NCBI RefSeq assembly: GCF_050003625.1
Contig: NC_134401.1
Coordinates: forward strand, 68,676,537 to 68,740,536
Length of the DNA: 64,000 nucleotides
Direction of reading: 5' to 3'
Source of the DNA: Haematobia irritans
Lineage: Eukaryota; Arthropoda; Insecta; Diptera; Muscidae
Under the pieces are notes generated by a model, which searched no databases, had not been told where the DNA came from, and saw nothing but the letters and a program-made list of their open reading frames with translations. Both the position numbers and the translations under genes were made by a program. Every line of letters starts with the position of its first letter. Positions within the stretch are counted from its first letter, which is position 1. This document shows positions 10,121 through 21,265 of this stretch, in pieces.

Positions 10121-11641
10121 TGATGCACGTTCTGTTGCAAACAACCTCCCCAAAAGTACGCGGGCATGTATAAAGGTGGTACGACCAGCTCAGACGGTCA
10201 AATTGGTGTTCTGTACTCCGTGAGGATACGTGCAATCATAGCAAAATTACATGCCATTTCGTCGAGAGCAAAAACCTTCATTACAAATAAATCCAGAGCT
10301 ACTGAGGGTATGATATTATCCCTTGGGGTGCAATTGTTCCCTACCCTACCTATATATAGTACGCCTATGGCAATCGTAACACCCTTAATTTTCACGAATT
10401 GCCCCTTTTAATGAATGTAGCACCGTTTACTTCATTTTATCAAAAATTACATGCATTCTCTTTATTTGGAATATTTAGAAATTCATTACAAAATATTTAA
10501 ACAAAATAATTTGGTATATATGTGAAAAGATAAGAATCATTTTTCATACCGTCTACTAAATATTTTAATTTAAAAAATAATGTACAAATATTGATGGCAA
10601 ATTACAAATAAAAATTGAGTTTAAATTTTATTGTTCAAAGGGTCGATTTATGAGTAATGTTTTGTGTCAGTTTGGGAAGAAGATAATTAGTTACCTGTAA
10701 ATGATGTTTATTCTAGAGTAGTTGTTGATAAATTTCATTGATGATAAATTCCATATTCATTGAATTAGTCGCATGACATAAAAATATATGGGTAAACTCG
10801 AGATGAATGGCCATCCAGCGCGAAGAATGATGATGATTGCAATAGGCTGTAATTCAATGAATAAAAACAACACAATTCATATAATTATAGGCAGTGAGCT
10901 GTTTATCCCTCCTTGCCACCTCTACTATTATTTTCTTCCCCTCTTGTATGATGTACTTACAGTCTGTCGATTAAGTTGTATAAGCATAAAAGAACAAACA
11001 AACAAAAATAATAATACTCTCGGAGGAGTAAACCAGCATAGACAGCAACAATGTATCGAGAATAGATTTATGAAATATAAAGTAGCTCTGAAAATAGCCT
11101 CATTCCACCAGGCCGCTAATATTTATATTAGCACTTATATCGTAATTTGCTACATTTTAAATATATCTTAAAATTCTTGTTTCAACATTCGTCGGCAAAT
11201 TCCACGAGTCTAACCTTTTCCAAGTCTGCTCCACATAAAAATTTCTCATATAAAGAGTTCGTAGAAATAACACTCTAATTGTTATATTAATTAAAACGTT
11301 GTATAGACGCGTGTAGGCTCAATTAAATAGCACACCGTACACAAATTAAATTATTTTAATTTCACATACAATGTGAGATGTTATCGAAATGACTTCAACG
11401 AAATTTAATCTTCACGATCTTAATACGCTTGGGTTTCTATGATACCCACAGGAAAACGCGGTAGCTCAATGTCTCTCAATTTCTTCATTAAGCGAACACA
11501 AGAGCGAGAATATAACGACATTACCATTCATTACATTATATATGGTCAGCTGATGACGATAGCATGGTCATATCAGAACAAATGGACTGTTAAAACGCTG
11601 AACAGAAATCAGAATTCAAATCTTGAAAAGAAATTGTTACA
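10121..11641 (-). repeat. 5' LTR of the Ty3-type element
   Basis: This 1521-bp LTR begins on the minus strand with TGTAACAATTTC at 11641 and ends with GTGCATCA at 10121. It matches the 3' LTR throughout, but lacks about 200 bp present there (at about 4280-4485), consistent with a deletion in this copy. LTRs of 1.5 kb are long for the group. Confidence 0.92.
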
Positions 11642-11645
11642 TAGT

Positions 11646-11869
11646 TCAAATTTCAAAAATGTTATGAAAATCTCGTAATAATTATTATTTTTAACTCTTT
11701 TGCAGTTCACGCGACTCTTTAAAATTGGTTAAAAATTTTACTTAAAGTGGTGTACTCCGATATAGTTTGAAATTACAAAGATTTGGTAATTTTTTCGTGC
11801 CAGTAACGAAATTTTTACTTACACGTATTATAATTGTTTTTCATACCAGTCAGTTTAATTTTATAAAAC
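11646..11869. other. Flank of the Ty3-type element
   Basis: About 220 bp of AT-rich sequence between the right target duplication and the hAT-like debris. No gene is seen. Confidence 0.5.
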
Positions 11870-12400
11870 TTCAGCACTATCTGATCTTATTAGGCTAATT
11901 CTATTCCTTAGCTGCTGTAATGCATTCTCGTAGGCCATGTCGGACTTGAAACGGGGTCAAGAATTGTGCTTTCAGCATATAATACATTTTTCGTATCCGC
12001 CACATCGAACTCTCATGTCTGTTGCAATTACATCCAGCATTTCAGCAATATGTATATTTGACGAAGAACTTTTTGCAATAATATTGTCCAACATTTCTTT
12101 CAGCTGATACTTCAACTATGACATCATAGAATGGCTTTAGAATAGTTAGAGATTCACTTATTAAATCCCATTCGGCTAACTTTAGCATTAATTCTCGTTG
12201 TTATAACAGCATCTTTCAATTTCAAAATTCTATGTCGTATGTGGAATTCCACCTTGTCGGGATGGTCTGTTTAAGTTTAAGCTCTGGAAGACCCAATTGT
12301 TTTTCAGTTTCCTGCAATTTTTTTTTTATGCTTTGTGAAGTGATTTTTTTACTTTTTCAACCTGTCTGATATTTTACAAATAGAAGATTGCATTATCAAA
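11870..12400 (-). pseudogene. hAT transposase fragment, C-terminal half
   Basis: On the minus strand, with frameshifts, one reads EKQLGLPELKLKQTIPTRWN followed by STYD, then a DLISESLTILKPFYDV-like block and VSAERNV. PTRWNSTY followed by the LKPFY block is the conserved order of hAT transposases before the dimerisation region. Multiple stops show it is dead. A second hAT fragment with the preceding conserved block lies on the same strand at 17700-18060, beyond a jockey insertion; they may be halves of one element (inference). Confidence 0.75.
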
Positions 12401-12543
12401 TTTGAAGATTTTTTTGTATTTATTTAAGCAAATACATATTTATGCATAACTATATACTACAACTAGTCTCTATTATGAAGAAGTGACTAACCCATAGTTT
12501 ATTTATTAACATCAGTAGATATATAGAAATTAAAATATCCTAA

Positions 12544-12977
12544 TATGGCGTTCTCACCAAGCATGTTTTGGGGTTTGAAATGTTTTCCCTTTATAAGCAT
12601 TTCAAAACGAGTCGTTTTCCCCATACAAAAATCATGTTCCAAACACAAGTTTTCCTCGGAAACACGTTAATTTTATAATGTAAACGCCCCTAATTTGAAA
12701 TATGCTGACTGAACATACTCTTTTCAAAATATATGTCAAATTCAATATAAATTTAATAGAAAAAACAAATAAACAACGGCTTTTAAGAACATAGGGATGC
12801 GAAAATTTTTTCCTTTTACGGTATTTATTTGAACAAACGGTGTATATATTTTAATCTAAAGTAAATGGGAATTTCGAGTTTCCATGGCAACCGTCAACCT
12901 AAAACATCTCAACTCGGTGTGAGCGGTGAAATGTTTTGGAAAACCGAATGAGAAAACGAGTCAGTGGGAACGTAGCA
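12544..12977. mobile_element. Probable MITE near the jockey 3' end
   Basis: Imperfect terminal inverted repeats (left GGCGTTCTCACC, right GGGAACGTAGC) and TAA on both sides (12541-12543, 12978-12980) suggest a 434-bp TIR element. The ends match over only about 10 bp, so this is tentative. Confidence 0.45.
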
Positions 12978-13339
12978 TAAGACTCATTTAGTAGAAATAC
13001 GACAACTGTTGTTGTACAATTTTTATTGGAATTGAGGATTTCATATATTAAAGCGAGTTGATAAACCGTGTGGTTTGAAACGACGAAATCTTCTAGGTTG
13101 ATTTGAAGTTTGGAGTAAATTACAGGCTCGCGATTAGTATGGATCTGTAGGCGGATATGATGTTTTTCTGCTAATCTAGAGATTTCCTCTTTGATTGTGT
13201 TCATTTTGTAGTCTCGGTGGAGGTCACTATTTCGGACATACAATAGCGCGTTACTGAGCTTCTTATCACTTTGTTTTGAAACCTTTTTTCGAAGGAACTG
13301 TTTACCGCATATCCCCATAGTTGGATGCCATATAGCCAT
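12899..13339 (-). pseudogene. jockey ORF2 C-terminal region
   Basis: The stretch reads like the end of jockey ORF2: a region with ALLYVRNSDLHRDYKMNTIK and EEISRLAEKHHIRLQIH, which matches the jockey pattern APWYVRN..LHxDLKIPTV. The frame runs on past the natural end into the inverted-repeat element whose end is at 12977. Confidence 0.8.
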
Positions 13340-13458
13340 ATTGGTTTTAATGCTTGTTTATATGTTAAGAGTATTATCTGTGGAGAGGACTGAATTTATC
13401 TTGTGGCAATTTTCGCAAAGTCAACATTAACAGATTTTGTACTGTTAAGCTTTAGACC

Positions 13459-14410
13459 CTAGCTTTTATTCCATTGGTGTACTTTATTTAAAGACGTCTG
13501 GAGGTTATGTAGGAATACATCTGTATTTTTTCCAGTTGACATTAAAACTGTGTCATCAGCAAATGTTCCAATGAAGCAATCTTCGCTAACAGGCATATCG
13601 TATGTGTGTAGTAGATACAGCATAGGTCCAAGTATACTGCCCTGCGGAACTCCTACAGGTATTCGATATAGTTTAGTGAATTCATTATCATGACATACCC
13701 TATAAAATAGATTACACAGGTATGAGCTAAGAATCTCACAATAATTCTTTGGAAGTAAGCTGTTGAGCTTTAGCAGGACATCATCATGCCATACTGCATC
13801 AAAGGCTTTGGAAATGTCCAAGAATTCAGAGGAGCAGACTTGTTTTTTCTCGAAGGCCTTTTCAATATCATCGGTGACTCTATGAACTTGTTCGATAGTC
13901 GAGTGCTTTTTCCGGAATCCAAATTGATTATCCGGTATTATATGTCTTGAGACAATAAATGATTCCAGTCTTCTGGAAAAGAGAATAGCTTACCAATTAC
14001 TGGAAGCGGTGTTTTTCCCGATTTTTGTATCATGATAACATCTGCAACTTTCCAGCGATTTGGAATATATTTAATTTTTAGGACAGCGTTCGTTATTGAG
14101 GTTAGACGCATAAATCCATGGTATGGTAAATTTCTTAAGATATCACCCTTAATTTTATCGAAACCACCAGATTGTTTGACCTTTATTTGATGGGATAATA
14201 GGAAATGGGGAAGCGGATGTGCTAGATAAGGAGGATACTCATGGAATAAATAATGTCCTAGCGGACGTTTTTCCTCTATAATCTTTTTATCATTACCAGG
14301 GCCTCTGGTTGATTTTTCAAAGATTTCTTTTAAAGAAAAAGGACGGGTGGAAGTTCTGGGACTATTCCAAAGGGAACTGTATCGGAAGGAAGAAGATGGA
14401 AAGACCACAC
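13459..14410 (-). pseudogene. jockey reverse transcriptase
   Basis: The RT is split in two frames. 14408-13938 holds the N-terminal blocks, recognisable as KIKYIPNRWKVADVIMIQKS. 13821-13459 holds DISKAFDAVWHDDVLLKL, the PVGVPQGSILGPMLY block and the catalytic FADDTVLM. This gives blocks A, B and C of a jockey-clade RT, with the FADD form typical of that clade. A gap with stops near 13830-13930 separates them. RT copies the element RNA at the nicked target. Confidence 0.88.
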
Positions 14411-15077
14411 CGAGGAATCATAAAGGATATATATTTGTCTAAGTGGACATCAATTCAACACAAAATTGATGCCATCCTCTACAACCTAACCTAACCTTAA
14501 TAGTTATTTTATCAAACGGCTGCTCTAATTGCATAGGTATGATTTGATGTTGAAAAATGTTTTCCTGTATTGTTTGTTACATAAGAATTTGAAAAGTCAA
14601 CTGAAGATATCGAAAGGTACTGCTTTTGGTCCATTGACCATTACCTTTTGGTACTGCGACGTTCTGCACAATTGGCTTATTTTTTAATTTTGCTGCCTTC
14701 CGGAGAAAATAGTCGGATTTTTTTGTTGGGATTTAGATTGGACACATACTTGTGCAATGTTCGGTCATTATATTGTTTTATTATTCAGTTTTTTGATAGC
14801 ATTGTAGCATTTAATACTCTTTTATACTCTTGTGATCGAGTTTGTTGCTACTTCTTCCTTATATTTATTTTAAAATTTACTTGATTTACGTATTGGGGAT
14901 ATTGACGCGTAATTTATTAAATACTTGGTTCCGGTGTACTCTCCCAAGCCGCTTGTTGTATCAACTTTTTAAAAGCATCGACTTCTTCTTGAATATCATT
15001 CGGATTGTAGATTGGCGATTGACCTAATAGTCTAAGTGGGCTGCCACTATACCTAGATTGGCGAATGCCTATTAGAA
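14411..15077. other. Degraded jockey ORF2 linker
   Basis: It lies between the endonuclease and RT remnants on the minus strand. There is no readable frame and stops are frequent. Near 14480-14500 is a short CCTAACCTAACC tract. Confidence 0.5.
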
Positions 15078-15994
15078 TTAGTAATTAAATATCGAAAGTA
15101 CTCCCAGTCTTTTATTTGTTAGGTTGATATTAGTTGCTTCACTTAAATAGTGAAGATATAAAGGGGAATGGTCAAAACTGAGTTCATGTCCACCTTCAAT
15201 TATCAGTTCGTTTTCTGGAATTTTTCTGGTAATAAAAAAGTCAATCAGGGGGCTAATCACGGCATTCGATATCGAGAACTTTTGATCGAAATCTAAATTT
15301 TTCGGATCAAGGGAGTCGATATCGAGTTTTTTGATCGACAATTTTTCTCCATTGTTTTCGCCATATAGGAATAGTAAATATATTATTTTGTAAAGCGATA
15401 GAATTGACGTTGACATGCCACCAAAAATTATATTATATATATGAACGCCTCCTTCGTCAGCCGAAATCGTCTATTGAGCTTGCAAAAAGGTGACGTTCTA
15501 ACCGTACACACCATTTTAAACCCATGTACTTACACCAATAATTATTAATTTATTGTTATATACTCATAAGATATTGCAATGCAATTTACTTTTTATTTTG
15601 AAATCTTCAAAAACATTTGTTTTTCTACATTATTTTTTGTGCCGCTAATTTAATTTTGTCATTTCATTTTGTTTTGCTTCGTTTTTTTGCTGTTGACAAT
15701 GCTAGAGAAATTGCATCAAATTTCGATCGAATGCCGTAATAATCGTATCGACAATTTTTTCGATACGATTATGAATTCGTTATCGATTGCCGTGATTAGC
15801 CCCCAGATCACGAGTTTTAGACACGTCTGTATCCAGTACGTTGGCTTACCGGTTGATATTACTGTACATCCAGTATTCAATAGTGCACGATGTAGTTCTC
15901 TGCCCTTTGATGTGGTCAGTCTAGAGACCCTTGGTGTGATATTTGCATTGAAATCCCTTCCCATAATAAATATATGTTTATGTGAATTTAACAT
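15078..15994 (-). pseudogene. jockey endonuclease, split by a TIR element
   Basis: The first part (15994-15807) has FIMGRDFNAN and GRELHRALLNTGCTVIS, the APE-type GDFNA block of jockey endonucleases. The second part (15245-15078) resumes with IDFFITRKIPENELI and SFDHSPLYLHYL (the catalytic SDHxP block). The two are continuous in meaning and are separated only by the insertion at 15247-15806. The endonuclease nicks target DNA to prime reverse transcription. Confidence 0.85.
15247..15806. mobile_element. TIR element inserted in the jockey endonuclease
   Basis: Inverted ends AGGGGGCTAATCACGGCA (left) and the complement TGCCGTGATTAGCCCCC (right). A 3-bp ATC flanks both sides (15244-15246, 15807-15809). 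The endonuclease codons on the two sides join in register when it is ignored. The ends resemble those of 34736-35474 (GGGGCCAAATCACCGCA), so they are one broad family. No transposase frame. Possibly PIF/Harbinger-like by its 3-bp duplication. Confidence 0.75.
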
Positions 15995-16559
15995 ATCTTT
16001 GTACTGGTCAAATTTTATATTATGTCGACAGATAAATATATGTCAACAGATAAAACTGATACCAGCGTTTTGTTTATGTTAATTGTTACAGATGTAACTT
16101 GAAATTCGTCTACAGATATTGTATTTTCAAGCCGATTTTAATTGAGGTTTTTATAATTACAGCACTTCGTCCACTGGTGGTGTTACTTGGATGGGCTGCA
16201 TGAAATATATCGTAGTCTTTAATTTTCAGGAATCAATCTTTAACTAAATGTGTCTCGCTTATGAGACATATCAATATTTCTTTCGTATAAAATGTGTTCA
16301 TCTATATGTTTCAGGATACCATTTGCATTCCACTGCATAATTTTTATTAGCATCTATTAAAGTCTATTGAAAAAGTTCTCCTCTAACATGCTGAAGCGGT
16401 TGATTGACCCCAATTTGTATAGGAGTTTTGAAAGGATATTTTCGTGGGTAGCTTTTTGGGCATTTACCAGTTAAGCGTTATTGTTTTTAACTGTGTCAGA
16501 GTACAAATTTGTTGTTCTGTGTTTACTTGTTTTTGATGCATTTTGTGAGATAAATTTTT

Positions 16560-17500
16560 TTGTTGTCCATTATTGTCTTGGTCCCGTTTTTATAGTTTAG
16601 ATCACGTTTAAGGATTTTTTTAAGCTCCTTAGCAACAATACATCCTCTATAGCTCGCCGGATGTTGTTCACCGCAATTGCAGCATTTCGTTTCAAAATTT
16701 GCTCTATTATATATATTTTATATTATCTGAAGGATGAAAGCTTAGGATAAATATATTGAGTGGATTCTGTGTATAGTGATGAATTTTATTAAAAGCATTC
16801 AAAAAAGCATTCAGATCCAAAATAATTTCGATGGTGCTGCAAGAGTGATGTACGTTCTTCGCTACTACACGTATAGGGCGATCATGTTTGCTTTCATATG
16901 AATGCCACTGTACGTTGGCCTCATTAAGAGCTTTGGTTACTTCTCTGTAATCATTGGCTTCGAAAGTTAATTTTTTTGAGTCTTGGTTCTATTATGATGT
17001 TACGAAGAGCGGCGTAATTTCCACTACAATAGGTAGTCGGCGAACAGGCGTTGGTTGAGCCCTGCCCTTCGTGACTTCAGTATTTTCAGCAACTCGTCAT
17101 GGTTTATCGGGGGTGTTGACGGCTCCTCTTGGATCTTTGTAGACTTATTTTTGCCTTTTTTCTATTTTTAACCAGGATCCACTCGGTTTCCTTTGTCAAT
17201 TCCTCTTCGTCTTTTGCATAAATTATCTGCCGGGTATTCCCCGATACACTACTATCATTATTATTATTTGTTTTTTGAATTTGTGCGAACCGTTATCGCA
17301 ATGCTGCATTTTCTTCATGCATTTGGATGTGAATATTCTCCAGCGCTTTTATTCTTTCCAGGAGGTCAATACTGATTTGCTCCAATTTTTGGAGCCTTTT
17401 CATAGTTTTGAAGCTATGAAAAGGCTTAGGCTATTTCATGCTTTAACGGCTGATGGAGTTCCTTCCATTTTTAAAAATAACCCACACTTAGTATAATGTT
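16560..17500 (-). pseudogene. jockey gag (ORF1) remnant, unit 1
   Basis: Read on the minus strand with stops. Recognisable blocks are RRLPIVVEITPLFVTS, then YREVTKALNEANVQWHSYES and RPIRVVAKNVHHSCSTIEII (the PRE_C2HC-type region of jockey gag), then a CCHC knuckle CCNCGEQHPASYRGC at about 16700-16650. Jockey ORF1 is an RNA-binding protein. The first third is too broken to fix a start. A perfect 13-bp inverted repeat (17393-17405 and 17414-17426) lies near the beginning. A second copy is at 21266-22206. Confidence 0.8.
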
Positions 17501-17629
17501 ATATTATTATATTATAAGATGAATATCACGAGCTTCTGTCCCTTATCTGGGTTACTAGAACAATCGTTTCAGCTTTTGCTGAATTGATGCTTCAGATTCA
17601 GTTTGTTTATCGTTTTTGTTTATAGTTTT

Positions 17630-18060
17630 ATACAGTAAATATTGGGTATGAATTCACTTGTATATTTGTTTGTGTTGTTATTGTCGAGTGTAGGCCCACA
17701 TCTGAACTCGAGTGACTGATTTTCTTACGGATTAAAAAAGAAATATTTGATAGCCGATACGGCTTTAAATACATCTCTGCACTTTGGATGCAACAGCTAA
17801 AGTATGTGCAAAACAGCTTATGCTTCGCCATTGTCCTAGACGTACTGCAGCCACTATATTAAATGCATTATCACTCACCATCGTAAGTTGCTTTACTTTA
17901 TTCGATATTTCGAATTCCTCCATTATTTTCTTTAAAAAATTGCGTAGATTTTCCGCAGTATGGGTTTTCCCGAATTCTTCGCAAGTCAGTAATTAGGTTT
18001 TTAGTTTAGAACTTCGCAACGCGTGTTGTCCTTTAGCCAAAGACAATAAACTCTGGGAAG
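17630..18060 (-). pseudogene. hAT transposase fragment, central block, unit 1
   Basis: Minus-strand reading gives EEFGKTHTAENLRNFLKKIM, then TMVSDNAFNIVAAVRLGQW and ISCFAHTLAVASKVQR. The D-N-A-x-N-x-V block followed by CFAHTLxL is the diagnostic catalytic region of hAT transposases. Stops follow soon after. The later PTRWNSTY block is absent here and occurs at 11870-12400. Copy 2 is at 22336-22766. Confidence 0.82.
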
Positions 18061-18410
18061 ATAGGAAATTGGCTTGGGTCATACCAAATGTTGCATTTAC
18101 CATGTTAGTTCCATACATGTTTGTAATTTTTTTATTTGGTTTTCGTTTTTATTTTTTAAATGAAACACTTAATTTTCTTAATGAAACGACGTTAAATTTT
18201 AGGCAACAACAAAAAAACTGAATTTTCCCCTTCATGGAAATTTATTTCATGCACTTAATTTCTTTTTATTTGCATTTTAATGCTATGTCAATACTTGTCG
18301 TATACGCGTTTGGTTCGAGTATGAAACGAACACGGTAAATGGTTTGATCTCCTCAGTAGCCAATTTCCTATCTTCCTAGAGTTTATTGTCATCGCCTTTA
18401 GCTACCATTT
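18030..18410. repeat. Inverted repeat of about 45 bp flanking 270 bp, unit 1
   Basis: Arms about 18035-18080 and 18355-18405 read as inverted copies of each other (shared AGATAGGAAATTGGCT and ACAATAAACTCT), about 85-90 percent alike. One arm falls in hAT-like coding sequence on each strand, so this may be a rearranged hAT piece. Copy 2 is at 22736-23116. Confidence 0.7.
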
Positions 18411-18588
18411 CCAAAACAAGATTATGAATTTGCTCAACTTTACGAATTAGAGGTGGGGTCTGTAAATAAAATTTGTCATAGTTGGCTGCTAACCCATATG
18501 AACCCATATATTACTATTTCTATTCGAAACCATATTTTTTATTTCACACTTGTTACTTTACACTTTAACTTTACTTTGAGCAAATATA

Positions 18589-19784
18589 CCCAATAAACAC
18601 AGGATGAGCGTTTTTCAAATGCAACAACTTTTCAGTTTGAGGGTAAATATAATTTTCAACATAAATTCAACTTGACTTGAAATAGCTCATCTTCAACACA
18701 TCTTCAAATTGTTTGCGAATTACTTCCAATTTACCAAAATGTTGACGAAATCTTTGAAAAGGTGTTGAAGATAATATGAGAAAACTTTGACAAAACACTA
18801 CCCTAAAATGCAACGAAAAAACCATGTGATTTTCAATACTTATTTGTGCAACGAAGTTCGTGGTCAATTGCACGAAATAAAAAAATGGAAAATTTTAGAC
18901 AAATAAAATAGTTTATAAAAATAGGTAAGTGAAAATAATAAATGAAATAAAACTGTAAGGAAGTCATGAAAAATGAGTGGCTTATCGACAAGAAAAAGTT
19001 TCCAGAAACATTACAAGTGCAACCAATTAAAATTGTTAAAAACCATAAATTGTTGAAATCAACAACTTCTGGATGAAAATGTGCATCACATCGTCAGTTT
19101 AATTCATTATCAGTTTAAAGTGGATATTTTGTGAATTCCTTCTGCTGGAAACCAATTCTAACACGCGGTCCAGTACGTTCCTAATTTCAAATTGCCCGCA
19201 TGTTAATAAATTTTAATGCTGTTTTATGACACCAAAAGGAAGGAAATCGAATTATCAATGCAAAAGTGTTTACTAATAATGTTTAAGATATTTAAAGTTT
19301 TGTTGTTGTTGTGTTTTTTTTTTTTTTGTTCTTATTTGTTGATATGTTTAATAAGATTATTATTTATCAATTGGTATTGTAGTGTATTATGTAGTGTAGT
19401 GTATTATTATATATTTTATTTTGATAAAAATGAATAAATTATACAAAATTCATAGAATTTTGGCTTTGACTTTCAATTTGAAGTGGGGATATCATTCATA
19501 CAAATTTATGTTGAAAAGTATTTGCAACGATGTTAATTTTGAATTTGACTCGCATCGAAAATTGTTTGACAAATTATTGAGTAGCGATGCATTTCAATTT
19601 GAGGATAACACTTGAGATATTATTGCTAATGTGTTGAATTTCACTGTTGAGGGTAATGTCTGTTTTTTGTTGAGAACGCGATTTTCTCAACAATTTCTCA
19701 ACTTGAATATTACCGTAATCCTTTGAAAAAATGTTTGAAAAATTGTTGAAATTTAGCATTTTTCAAACGTTTGTGTTTATTGGG
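18589..19784. mobile_element. TIR element with CCCAATAAACACA ends, unit 1
   Basis: The ends CCCAATAAACACA and TGTGTTTATTGGG are perfect inverted repeats and are flanked by TA on both sides, which suggests a TA target duplication. Subterminal sequence is rich in TTCAACAATTTTTCAAA-like motifs. A small frame (19421-19615) is unrecognised. This copy is 1196 bp because 243 bp present in unit 2 are missing after 18966. Confidence 0.8.
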
Positions 19785-19801
19785 TAGAGACATTAAATAT
19801 A

Positions 19802-20405
19802 GAGACATTCTTTGATAATTCACAATGATTTTGTTTATTTGCAATGCGCAGTCATTCCACTAAATTGCGCAGTCAAGTGACTGAATTTCTTTTTGCAAAA
19901 CAAGAATAACCTATAAATCAGTCAATTTGCATTACAAAAAAGGTGTAGATTTATTGAATTTTATATGTTTTTTCAATATTTAGTGCTTCATCAAAAGAAC
20001 AAAGGAAAGAAAACAAATTAAAGCCAAATTAAAAAATCACTCAATTGCAGACGTAAAAGAGCCCTCTACGGTGTGCAGACAAACTACAGCGCTGTGAATT
20101 CACTTGAGATGTCTATACCTTCCTTGGTCTATGATCATATCATATCATATGATCGTCTGCAATTGAGTGATTTTTAAATTTGGCTTTAATTTGTTTTCTT
20201 TCGTTTGTTCTTTTGCTGAAACACCAAATATTGGAAAACATGTAAAATTCTATACATCCACACCTTTTTTGTAATGCAAGTTGGCTGATTTGTACGGTAA
20301 TTCTCGTTTTCCAAAAAGAAATTGAGTCACTTGACTGCGCAATTGAGTGGAATGACTGCGCTCTGCAAATAAACAAAACCATGGTGAATTATCAAGGTAT
20401 GTCTC
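19802..20405. mobile_element. Foldback element with 252-bp arms, unit 1
   Basis: The left arm 19802-20053 and the right arm 20154-20405 are inverted copies (shared blocks GCGCAGTCATTCCACT and GCGCAGTCAAGTGACT) around a 100-bp loop. TA lies on both outer sides. The arms differ by about 10 percent, so the hairpin is imperfect. No coding content. Its second copy is at 24751-25354. Confidence 0.88.
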
Positions 20406-20728
20406 TATTTTAATTGGTCTATGATATGATTACAAAACAGCAGGAATATATAAAAAAACAAAAAGAAATATTAAACATTAGCAAAGAGCATAAAATTAGG
20501 CTCCGTGGGGATAAAATGATAGTTAAGGATAGCTGGTTTAAGTGGGAAACGTTCTTGTCAGCGGCGGTAGTGACAGAATAAATGAATTGGTAAAATCTGA
20601 AGACCAACCCAGATCCAAAAAAAGTAGTAAAGTCCAAAAAATCCGGAGCAGATGCCAGCACGATGATGGATACTATGATTTCAATATTATGTTGTAATTT
20701 AAATGGATAGCAAAATAAATACCTTTAC
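20406..20728 (+). pseudogene. LINE C 5' part, cut at the duplication junction
   Basis: The + strand reading EYIKKQKEILNISKEHKIRL, then MMDTMISILCCNLNG, is the end of an ORF1 or linker and the first endonuclease block of a non-LTR element. It stops at 20728, where unit 2 begins. The full version continues in unit 2 past 25677. Confidence 0.7.
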
Positions 20729-21265
20729 AGTCGACAGATAAATATATGTCAACAGATAAAACTGATACCAGCGTTTTGTTTATGTTAATTGTTACAGATG
20801 TAACTTGAAATTCGTCTACAGATATTGTATTTTCAAGCCGATTTTAATTGAGGTTTTTATAATTACAGCACTTCGTCCACTGGTGGTGTTACTTGGATGG
20901 GCTGCATGAAATATATCGTAGTCTTTAATTTTCAGGAATCAATCTTTAACTAAATGTGTCTCGCTTATGAGACATATCAATATTTCTTTCGTATAAAATG
21001 TGTTCATCTATATGTTTCAGGATACCATTTGCATTCCACTGCATAATTTTTATTAGCATCTATTAAAGTCTATTGAAAAAGTTCTCCTCTAACATGCTGA
21101 AGCGGTTGATTGACCCCAATTTGTATAGGAGTTTTGAAAGGATATTTTCGTGGGTAGCTTTTTGGGCATTTACCAGTTAAGCGTTATTGTTTTTAACTGT
21201 GTCAGAGTACAAATTTGTTGTTCTGTGTTTACTTGTTTTTGATGCATTTTGTGAGGTAAATTTTT

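Larger units (their letters stand above)
3340..11641 (-). mobile_element. Ty3/mdg4-type LTR retrotransposon, complete, decayed
   Basis: Two direct repeats (3340-5062 and 10121-11641) bracket gag-pol remnants read right to left. Both LTRs have TG...CA ends. The element is flanked by a 4-bp duplication TAGT (3336-3339 and 11642-11645), which is normal for this group. A tRNA-type primer site sits 4 bp inside the 5' LTR. Domain order is gag, protease, reverse transcriptase, RNase H, integrase, which defines the Ty3 type. No env and no chromodomain were seen. Several frameshifts and stops break gag and pol. The LTRs differ by only a few percent in the parts compared, so the insertion is fairly young. 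Confidence 0.92.
12978..17500 (-). mobile_element. jockey-type non-LTR retrotransposon, decayed
   Basis: Minus-strand remains occur in the normal order gag (about 17500-16560), endonuclease (15994-15078), RT (14410-13459) and C-terminal region (13339-12980). A 560-bp TIR element sits within the endonuclease at 15247-15806. The gag half is also part of the large tandem duplication. The gap of 14410-15078 is ORF2 sequence too degraded to read in one frame. Dead element. Confidence 0.85.
16024..20728. repeat. Large tandem duplication, unit 1
   Basis: The sequence from GTCGACAGATAAATA at 16024 to ATACCTTTAC at 20728 recurs almost exactly at 20730-25677, offset 4706 bp at the left and 4949 bp at the right. 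Only about half a dozen substitutions were noticed across the whole length, plus a 243-bp segment absent from this copy between 18966 and 18967. The left end lies in the jockey and continues naturally to its left; the right end is cut inside LINE C. It is therefore a head-to-tail duplication of one locus, or an assembly duplication. Confidence 0.97.

Noticed and set aside
17193..17496. Plus-strand frames over jockey gag
   Set aside because: The minus strand carries recognisable gag blocks and a CCHC motif; the + frames are shadows.
19421..19615. 64-codon frame in the CCCAATAAACACA element as a gene
   Set aside because: It has no recognised motif, and its presence in both units only reflects the duplication.
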